DNA of 64,000 bases from Nomia melanderi (taxonomy: Eukaryota > Arthropoda > Insecta > Hymenoptera > Halictidae), in assembly GCF_051020985.1 (NCBI RefSeq), contig NW_027475176.1, positions 392,227 through 456,226 of the forward strand. The letters run 5' to 3'. The notes under the pieces are model-generated. The model saw nothing but the letters and a program-made list of their open reading frames with translations, did not search any database and was not told the origin of the DNA. Positions within the stretch are counted from its first letter, which is position 1; every line of letters starts with the position of its first letter. Both the position numbers and the translations under genes were made by a program. Of this stretch, positions 53,201-64,000 are shown piece by piece.

Positions 53201-53930
53201 ATATAAAACTCTATAAAACTATATAAAACTATATAAAACTATATAAAACTATATAAAACTATATAAAACTATATAGACCCATATAAAACTATGTCAAACT
53301 ATATAAAACTAATAAAACTATGTCAAGCTACATATGGGAAAATAAAATTATGTGAAACTATAAAATTCTATTACAACTATATAAAACTATAAAAAACTAT
53401 ATAAAAATATATAAATCTATATAAAATTATATAAAACTATATAAAACTATATAAAACTATATAAAACTATATAAAACTATATAAACCTATATAAAACACT
53501 ATAAAACTACATAAAAATAATAAAACTATATAAAACTATATAAAGATAATAAAACTATGTAAAACTATATAAAGCTATATAAAACTATATAAAACTATAT
53601 AAAACTATATAAAACTATATAAAACTATATAAAACTAACAAAACTATATAAAACTGTATAAAACTTTATAGAACTATATAAAACTAATAAAAATATATAA
53701 AACTATATAGAACTATATAAAACTATATAAAACTAACAAATCCATATAAAACTATATAAAACTATATAAAACTGTATAAACCGATATAAAACTAACAAAA
53801 CTATATAAACCTATATAAAACTCTATAGAACTATATAAAACTATATAAAACTATATAAAACTATATAAAACTATATAAACCTATATAAAACTCTATAGAA
53901 CTATATAAAACTATGTAAAACTATATAAAA
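50260..53930 (-). repeat. Tandem dimer of a ~1832-bp higher-order unit
   Basis: Rare markers repeat at a nearly constant offset: ATAGGAAACT at 50359 and 52191, ATATGGGAAA at 51501 and 53332, and ACAAATCCATATAAAAC at about 50727/52558, 51029/52862 and 51905/53737. Offsets are 1831-1833 bp, so two essentially identical copies lie head to tail. Confidence 0.85.
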
Positions 53931-55009
53931 CTATATAAAACTATATAAAACTAACAAAACCATATAAAACTATATAAAACTATATAAAACTATATAAAAC
54001 TATATAAAACAATATAAAACTAACAGAACTATATAAAACTATATAAAACTCTATAAAACTATATAAAACTATATAAAACTATATAAAACTATATAGAACC
54101 ATATAAAACTATGTCAAACTATATAAAACTAATAAAACTATGTCAAACTATATAGGGCCAAATAAAACTATGTAAAACTATAAAATTCTATTAAAACTAT
54201 ATAAAAATATATAAAACTATACAAACCTAACAAAACTATATAAAACTATATAGTCCTATATAAAACTATATAAAACTATATAAAACTATATAAAACTAAT
54301 AAAACTATATAAAATTATATAGTACTATATAAAACTATATAAAACTATATAAAACTATATAAAACTATATAAAACTATATAAAACTATAGGAAACTATAT
54401 AAAACTATATAAAACTATATAAAACTATTCAAAACTATATAAAACTATATAAAACTATACAAAACTATGTAAAACTATACAAAACTATATAAAACTACAT
54501 AAAACTACGAAAATCTATAGAAAACTACATAAAAATAATAAAACTATATAAAACTATATAAAGATAATAAAACTATGTAAAACTATATAAAGCTATATAA
54601 AACTATATAAAACTATATAAAACTATATAAAACTATATAAAACTATATAACACTATATAAAACTATATAAAACCAACAAAACTATATAAACCTATATAAA
54701 ACTCTATAGAACTATACAAAACCATATAAAACTATATGAAACTATGTAAAACTATATAAAACTAACAAAACTATATAAAACTATGTAAAACTGTATAAAA
54801 CTATATAAAACTATATAAAACTATATGAAACTATACAAAACTACCAAAACTATATAAAACTATATAAAACTATATACATCTATACAAAACTTACAAAACT
54901 ATATAAAACGATATAAAACTATGTAAAACTAACAAAACTATATAAAACTATATAAAACTCAATAAAACTATATAACACTATATAAAACTATATAAAACTA
55001 TATAACACT

Positions 55010-57250
55010 ATATAAACTTACCAAAACTATATAAAACTATATAAAACTAAATAAATCTATACCAAACTAACAAAACTATATAAAACTATATAAAACTATA
55101 CAAAACTAACAAAACTATATAAAACTATATAGTCCTATATAAAACTATAAAAAACTAATAAAGTTATATAAAACTATATAGTACTATATAAAAATATATA
55201 AAACTATATAAAACTATATGAAACTATATAAAACTATATCAAACTATATAAAACTATATAAAACTATACAAAACTATATAAAACTATATAAAACTATATA
55301 AAACTATACAAAACTATGTAAAACTATATAAAACTGTTTAAAACTATATAAAACTTTATAAAACTATATAAAGCTAATAAAACTATGTAAAACTATATAA
55401 TACTATATGAAACAATATAAAAATATATTAAACTATATAAAACTATATAAAACTATATAAAACGATATAAAAGTATATAAAACTAACAAAACTATGTAAA
55501 CCTATATAAAACGATATAAAAGTATATAAAACTAACAAAACTATGTAAACCTATATAAAACTCTATATGACTATATAAAACTATATAAAACTATATAAAA
55601 CTATATAAACCTATATAAAACTATATAAAGCTAATAAAACTATGTAAAACTATATAAAATTATATAAAACTATACAAAACTATATAAAACTATATAAATC
55701 TATATAAAACTATATAAAGCTAATAAAACTATGTAAAACTATATAATACTATATAAAACAATATAAAACTATATAAAACTATATAAAATTAACAAAACTA
55801 TATAAACCTGTATAAAACTATATAGAACTATATAAAACTATATAAAACTATATAAAAGTATATAAAACTATATAAACCTAACAAAACTATATAAAACTGT
55901 ATAAAACTATATAAAACTATATAAAACTATATAAAACTATATAAAACTCTATAAAACTATATAAAACTGTACAAAACTATATAAAACTATACAAAACTAT
56001 ATTATACTATATGAAACTATATAAAACTATATAAAACTATATAAAACGATATAAAAGTGTATAAAACTAACAAAACTATATAAACCTATATAAAACTCTA
56101 TAGAACTATATAAAACTATATAAAACTACATAAAACTACGAAAATCTATATAAAACTACATAAAAATAATAAAACTATATAAAACTATATAAAGATAATA
56201 AAACTATATAAAGCTATATAAAGCTATATAAAACTATATAAAACTATATAAAACTATATAAAACTATATAAAACTATATAAAACTAACAAAACTATATAG
56301 ATCTATATAAAACTAATAAAACTATATAAAACTATATAGTACTATGTAAAACTATATAAAGCTATATAAAACTACCAAAACCATATAAAACTATATAAAA
56401 CTATATAAAACTATATAAAACTATATAAAACTAACAAAACTATATAAAACTATATAAAACTATATAAAACACTATGAAACTATATAAAATTATATAAAAC
56501 TATATAAAACTATATAAAACTACATAAAACTAACAAAACTATATAAAACTATATAAAATTATATAAAACTATATAGAATGATATAAAACTATTAAAACTA
56601 TATAAAACTATATAGTACTACGTAAAACTATATAAAACTGTATAAAACTAACAAAACTATATAAAACTATATAAACCTATATAAAATTCTATAGAACTAT
56701 ATAAAACTATATAAAACTATATAAAACTATATAAAACTATATAAAACTAACAAAACTATATAAAACTATATATAACTAACAAAACTATATAAAACTATAT
56801 AAAACTCTATAAAACTATAGAAAACTATATAAAACTATATAAAACTATATAAAACTATATAGAACCATATATTACTATGTCAAACTATATAAAACTAATA
56901 AAACTATGTCTAACCACATAGGGCCACATAAAACTATGTAAAACTATAAAATCCTATTAAAACTATATAAAAATATATAAAACTATATAAAACTATATAA
57001 AACTGTATAAACCTATATAAAACTCAATAGAACTATATAAAACTATATAAAACTATATAAAACTATATAAAACTAACGAAACTATATAAAACTATATAAA
57101 ACTCTATAAAACTATATAAAACTATATAAAACTATATAAAACTATATGAAAGTATATAAAACTATACAAAACTATATAAAACTGTATAAAACTGTGTATA
57201 ACTATATAGAACTATCTAAAACTAATAAAACTACATAAAACTATATAAAA
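55010..57250 (-). repeat. Large duplicated block in the 10-bp satellite, copy 1
   Basis: The marker ACTTACCAAAACTATATAAA near 55015 recurs near 58280 (offset 3265), and GTGTATAACT at 57194 corresponds to GTGTATATCT at 60409 (offset 3215). The 50-bp drop is explained by a tandem duplication of CGATATAAAAGTATATAAAA plus following bases at about 55460-55560, which is present only in this copy. Confidence 0.82.
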
Positions 57251-58274
57251 CTATTCAAAACAATATAAAACTATGTAAAACTTTATAAACCTATGTAAAA
57301 CTCTATAGAACTATATAAAACTATATAAAACTATATAAAACTATATAAAACTATGTAAAACTAACAAAACTATATAAAACTATATAAAACTCAATAAAAC
57401 TATATAACACTATATAAAACTGTATGAAACTAATAAAACTATATAAAACTAACCAAACTATATAAAACTATATAAAACTATATAAAACTATATAACACTA
57501 TATAAAACTATATAAAAGTATATAAAACTATATAAAACTAACCAAACTATATAAAACTATATAAAACTAACCAAACAATATAAAACTATATAAAACTATA
57601 TAAAACTATATAAAACTAACAAAACTATATAAAACTATGTAAAACTATATAAAACTATATAAACCTATATAAAACTCTATAGAACTTTATAAATCTATAT
57701 AAAGCTATACAAAACTATGTAAAACTATATAAAACTATATAAAACTATCAAAATTATATAAAACTATATAAAACTATATAAAACTAATAAAACTATGTCA
57801 AACTATATAGGGCTAAATAAAACTATGTAAAACTATAAAATTCTATTAAACCTATATAAAACTATATAAAACTAATAGAACTATATCAAACTCTATAGAA
57901 CTATATAAAACTATATAAAACTATATAAAACTATATAAAACTATACAAAACTAACAAAACTATATAAAACTATATAAAACTATATAAAACTATACAAAAC
58001 TAACAAAACTAACAAAACTATATAAAACTATATAAAACTATATAAAACTAACAAAACTATATAAAACTATATAAAACTATTTAAAACCATCAAATCCATT
58101 TAAAACTATATCAAACTATATAAAACTGATAAAACGATGTCAAACTACATGGGGCTAAATAAAACTATGTAAAACTATAAAATTCTATTAAAACTATATA
58201 AAACTATATAAAACTGTCCGAAACTGTATAAAACTATATAAACTATATAAAGCTATATTAAACTATATAAAACT

Positions 58275-60470
58275 ATATAAACTTACCAAAACTATATAAA
58301 ACTATATAAAACTAAATAAATCTATACCAAACTAACAAAACTATATAAAACTATATAAAACTATACAAAACTAACAAAACTATATAAAACTATATAGTCC
58401 TATATAAAACTATAAAAAACTAATAAAGTTATATAAAACTATATAGTACTATATAAAAATATATAAAACTATATAAAACTATATGAAACTATATAAAACT
58501 ATATCAAACTATATAAAACTATATAAAACTATACAAAACTATATAAAACTATATAAAACTATATAAAACTATACAAAACTATGTAAAACTATATAAAACT
58601 GTTTAAAACTATATAAAACTTTATAAAACTATATAAAGCTAATAAAACTATGTAAAACTATATAATACTATATGAAACAATATAAAAATATATTAAACTA
58701 TATAAAACTATATAAAACTATTTAAAACGATATAAAAGTATATAAAACTAACAAAACTATGTAAACCTATATAAAACTCTATATGACTATATAAAACTAT
58801 ATAAAACTATATAAAACTATATAAACCTATATAAAACTATATAAAGCTAATAAAACTATGTAAAACTATATAAAATTATATAAAACTATACAAAACTATA
58901 TAAAACTATATAAATCTATATAAAACTATATAAAGCTAATAAAACTATGTAAAACTATATAATACTATATAAAACAATATAAAACTATATAAAACTATAT
59001 AAAATTAACAAAACTATATAAACCTGTATAAAACTATATAGAACTATATAAAACTATATAAAACTATATAAAAGTATATAAAACTATATAAACCTAACAA
59101 AACTATATAAAACTGTATAAAACTATATAAAACTATATAAAACTATATAAAACTATATAAAACTCTATAAAACTATATAAAACTGTACAAAACTATATAA
59201 AACTATACAAAACTATATTATACTATATGAAACTATATAAAACTATATAAAACTATATAAAACGATATAAAAGTGTATAAAACTAACAAAACTATATAAA
59301 CCTATATAAAACTCTATAGAACTATATAAAACTATATAAAACTACATAAAACTACGAAAATCTATATAAAACTACACAAAAATAATAAAACTATATAAAA
59401 CTATATAAAGATAATAAAACTATATAAAGCTATATAAAGCTATATAAAACTATATAAAACTATATAAAACTATATAAAACTATATAAAACTATATAAAAC
59501 TAACAAAACTATATAGATCTATATAAAACTAATAAAACTATATAAAACTATATAGTACTATGTTAAACTATATAAAGCTATATAAAACTACCAAAACCAT
59601 ATAAAACTATATAAAACTATATAAAACTATATAAAACTATATAAAAACTAACAAAACATATAAAACTATATAAAACTATATAAAACACTATGAAACTATA
59701 TAAAATTATATAAAATATAAAAAACTATATAAAACTACATAAAACTAACAAAACTATATAAAACTATATAAAATTATATAAAACTATATAGAATGATATA
59801 AAACTATTAAAACTATATAAAACTATATAGTACTACGTAAAACTATATAAAACTGTATAAAACTAACAAAACTATATAAAACTATATAAACCTATATAAA
59901 ATTCTATAGAACTATATAAAACTATATAAAACTATATAAAACTATATAAAACTATATAAAACTAACAAAACTATATAAAACTATATATAACTAACAAAAC
60001 TATATAAAACTATATAAAACTCTATAAAACTATAGAAAACTATATAAAACTATATAAAACTATATAAAACTATATAGAACCATATATTACTATGTCAAAC
60101 TATATAAAACTAATAAAACTATGTCTAACCACATAGGGCCACATAAAACTATGTAAAACTATAAAATCCTATTAAAACTATATAAAAATATATAAAACTA
60201 TATAAAACTATATAAAACTGTATAAACCTATATAAAACTCAATAGAACTATATAAAACTATATAAAACTATATAAAACTATATAAAACTAACGAAACTAT
60301 ATAAAACTATATAAAACTCTATAAAACTATATAAAACTATATAAAACTATATAAAACTATATGAAACTATATAAAACTATACAAAACTATATAAAACTGT
60401 ATAAAACTGTGTATATCTATATAGAACTATCTAAAACTAATAAAACTATGTAAAACTATATAAAACTATT
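58275..60470 (-). repeat. Large duplicated block in the 10-bp satellite, copy 2
   Basis: Copy of about 55010-57250, lacking its internal 50-bp tandem duplication. Shared rare markers include CCATATATTACTATGTCAAA and CTAACCACATAGGGCCACAT. Confidence 0.82.
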
Positions 60471-61737
60471 CAAAACAATATAAAACTATGTAAAACTTTA
60501 TAAACCTATGTAAAACTCTATAGACCTATATAAAACTATATAAAACTATATAAAACTATATAAAACTATATAAAACTATATAAAACTCTATAAAACTATA
60601 TAAAACTATATAAAACTATATAAAACGATATAAAACTATATAGTACTACGTAAAACTATATAAAACTATATAAAACCAACAAAACTATATAAAACTATGT
60701 AAAACTATATAAAACTACATAAAACTATATAAAACTATGTAAAACTATATAAAACTATATAAAACCATATAAAACTAACAAGACTATATAAAACTATATA
60801 AAACTATATAAAACTATATAAAACTATATAAAACTAACAAAACTATATAAAACTATATAAAACTATAAAAAACTATATAAAACTGACAATACTATATAAA
60901 ACTATATAAAACTATATAAAACTATATAAAACTATATAAAACTAACATAACTATATAAACCTATACAAAACTCTATAGAACTATATAAAACTATATAGAA
61001 CTATATAAAACTATATAAAACTAACAAAACTATATAAACCTATGTAAAACTATATAGAGCAATATAAAACTATTTAAAACTATATAAAACTATATAAAAC
61101 TAACGAAACTATATAAAACTATATAAAACTCTAAAAAACTATATAAAACTATATAAAACTATATAAAACTATATAAAACTATATAAAACTAACAAAACTA
61201 TATTAACCTATATAAACTCGGTAGAACTATATAAGACTATATAAAAACTATATAAAACTATATAAAACTATATAAAACTATATAAAACTAATAAAACTAT
61301 TTAAAACTATATAAAACTATATAAAACTATATGAAACTATATAGTACTAATAAAACAATATAAAACTATATAAAACTAAATGAAACTATATAATACTATA
61401 TAAAACTAATAAAACAAATAAAACTAATAAAACTATATAGAACTATATAGAACTATATAGAACTATATAGAACTATATTAAACTATTTAAAACTGTATTA
61501 AAACAATATAAAACTAATAAAACAATATAAAACTATATAAAACTACATGAAACTATATATTACTATATAAAACTATATAAAACTATATAAAACTATATAA
61601 AAATATATATACCTATATAAAACTATATAAAATTATATAAAACTATATAAAACTATATAAAACTATAAAAAACTATATAAAACTAACAAAACTATATACA
61701 AGTAACAAAACTATATAAAACTATATAAAACTATATA

Positions 61738-62950
61738 AAACTCTATAAAACCATATAAAACTCTATAAAACTACGTAAAACTAATAAAAGTATATAAAAC
61801 TATATAAAACTATTTAAAAGTAACAAAACTATATAAAATTATATAAAAGTATGTAAGACGATATAAAACTAATAAAACTATACAAAACTATATAACAGAA
61901 TATAAAACTATATGAAACTAACAAAACTATATAAAACTATATAAAACAATATAGAACTAATAAAACTATATAAAACTATATGAAACTAACAAAACTATAT
62001 AAAAAAATATAAAACTACACAAAACTAACAAAACAATATAAAACTATATAAAAACTAACAAAACTATATGAAACTATATAAAACTCTATAAAACTATATA
62101 ATACTATAAAAAACTATATAAAACAATATAATACTATATAAAACTATATAAACCTATATAAAACTAATAAAACTAGGTAAAATTATATAAAACTGTATAA
62201 AACCTATATAAAACTATATAAAACTATATAAAACTATATAAAACTATATAAAACTATATAAAACAATATAATACTATATAAAACTATATAAACCTATATA
62301 AAACTAATAAAACTAGGTAAAATTATATAAAACTGTATAAAACTATATAAAACTATATAAAACTATATAAAACTATATAAAACTAATAAAACTATATAAA
62401 ACTATATAAAACTATATAAAACTATATAAAACTAACAAAACTATATAAAACTATAAAAAACTCTATAAAACTATATAAAACTATATAAAACTAAGAAAAC
62501 AAATAAAACTATATAAAACGATATAAAACGATATAAAACAATATAAAACTATATAAAACTATATAAAAATATATAAACCTATATAAAACTATATAAAACT
62601 ATATAAAACTATAAAAACTATATAAAACTATATAAAACTATATAAAGCTAATAAAACTAATAAAACTGTATAAAACTATATAAAACTATATAAAACTATA
62701 TAAAACTATATAAAACTCTATAAAACCATATAAAACTCTATAAAACTACGTAAAACTAATAAAAGTATATAAAACTATATAAAACTATTTAAAAGTAACA
62801 AAACTATATAAAATAATATAAAAGAATATAAGACGATATAAAACTAATAAAACTATATAAAACTATATAACAGAATATAAAACTATATGAAACTAACAAA
62901 ACTATATAAAACTATATAAAACAATATAGAACTAATAAAACTATATAAAA
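61738..62950 (-). repeat. ~975-bp-spaced duplication in the 10-bp satellite
   Basis: The marker CTCTATAAAACCATATAAAA followed by CTACGTAAAAC occurs at about 61740 and 62714, with downstream markers (ATAACAGAATATAAAAC and others) in the same order. A shorter duplication with AAACTAGGTAAAATTATATA lies at about 62168 and 62312. Confidence 0.7.
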
Positions 62951-64000
62951 CTATATGAAACTAACAAAACTATATAAAAAAATATAAAACTACACAAAAC
63001 TAACAAAACTATATAAAACTATATAAAACTAACGAAACTATATAAAAGTAACAAAACTATATAAAATATATAAAACTCTATAAAACCATAGAAAACTCTA
63101 TAAAACTGTATAAAACTAATAAAACTGTATAAAACTATATAAAACTATTTAAAACTAACAAAACTATATGAAACTATATAAAACTCTATAAAACTATATA
63201 ATACTATATAAAACTATATAAAACTATATAAAACTATATAAAAATATATAAACCTATATAAAACTATATAAAACTATATAAAACTAAGAAAACTATATAA
63301 AACTATATAATACTATATAAAGCTAATAAAACTAATAAAACTATATAAAACTATATAAAACTATATAATACTATATAAAACTATATAAAACGATTAAAGT
63401 TATATAAAACTATATAGTACTATATAAAACTATATAAAACTACATAAACTAACAAAACTATATAAAGCTATATAAACCTATATAAAACTGTATAAAACTA
63501 ACAAAACTATATAAAACCCTATAAAACTATGTAAAACTATATAAAACTATACAAAACCAACAAAACCATATAAAACTATATAAAACTATATAAAACTATA
63601 TAAGACTAACAAAACTATATAAAACAATATAAAACTGTATAAAACTATATAAAACTATATAAAACTATATAAAACTATATAAAAATATATAAACCTATAT
63701 AAAACTATATAAAACTATATAGAACTAATAAAACCATATAAAACTAATAAAACTATATAAAACTATGTAAAACTATAAAAAACAATATAAAACTATATAA
63801 AACAATATAAAACTATATAAAACTAATAAAACTATATAAAATTATATAAAACTGTATAAAACTATATAAAACTATATAAAACTATATAAAACTATATAAA
63901 ACTATATAAAACTATATAAAACTATATAAAACTATATAAAACAATATAAAACTATATAAAACGATATAAAACTAACAAAACCATATAAACCTATATAAAA

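Larger units (their letters stand above)
38717..64000 (-). repeat. 10-bp AT satellite, reverse orientation (CTATATAAAA)
   Basis: About 25.3 kb of tandem CTATATAAAA, the reverse complement of the unit at 26221-31150, reaching the window end. Nine-base units (CTAATAAAA, CTAACAAAA) and substituted units are interspersed. Small non-repeat islands such as CATATGGGAAAATAAAATTA occur, but no gene, RNA gene or mobile element was seen. The sequence is organised into duplicated blocks listed separately. Confidence 0.97.

Noticed and set aside
38717..64000. Countless TATATAAA and AATAAA motifs resembling TATA boxes and poly(A) signals.
   Set aside because: They are produced by the CTATATAAAA repeat and have no associated gene.

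Overview
The window is eukaryotic heterochromatin: three satellite families with one decayed retrotransposon locus embedded in them. No cellular protein-coding gene was recognised. The U2 snRNA-like sequences match the insect type (5' half with CTTATGGCTAAGATCAAAGT, 3' half with an ATTTTTG Sm site). The retroelement is an R2-group LINE with a restriction-like endonuclease, resembling the U2-targeting Utopia/NeSL lineage known from wasps among other hosts. An arthropod, possibly a hymenopteran, is therefore the best guess, but the species cannot be named.

Layout. (1) 1-26220: a ~175-bp satellite of about 150 monomers, with 174-bp variants and several higher-order repeats (HORs). (2) 26221-31150: a 10-bp AT satellite, consensus TTTTATATAG. 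(3) 31151-31243: under two units of a 56-bp satellite whose first ~36 bp are the 5' end of U2 snRNA. (4) 31244-37360: a retroelement cassette. It holds the 3' tail of one element (A), the 3' four-fifths of a U2 gene, a GC-rich hairpin-rich leader, zinc-finger ORF remnants, a truncated reverse transcriptase plus endonuclease ORF, and an AT-rich 3' UTR ending in a hairpin tail (B) homologous to A. (5) 37361-38318: more 56-bp units, interrupted by a short 10-bp stretch. (6) At about 38316 the array turns round. The 56-bp units run in reverse to ~38716, followed by 25 kb of the 10-bp satellite in reverse orientation (CTATATAAAA) to the window end.

How the parts fit. Tail A is joined to U2 at the position after U2 nt ~36, which is also where the 56-bp satellite stops resembling U2. 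The cassette interrupts the 56-bp array at that same position. This suggests a U2-specific retrotransposon and a satellite that carries its target half-site, sitting together in one heterochromatic block. The element is dead: RT motif A and the RT fingers are missing, and its zinc-finger region is split over reading frames. The inverted junction, a 183-bp inverted repeat at ~98% identity, and recent block duplications in the 10-bp satellite show continuing rearrangement, although assembly error must be excluded for the inversion.
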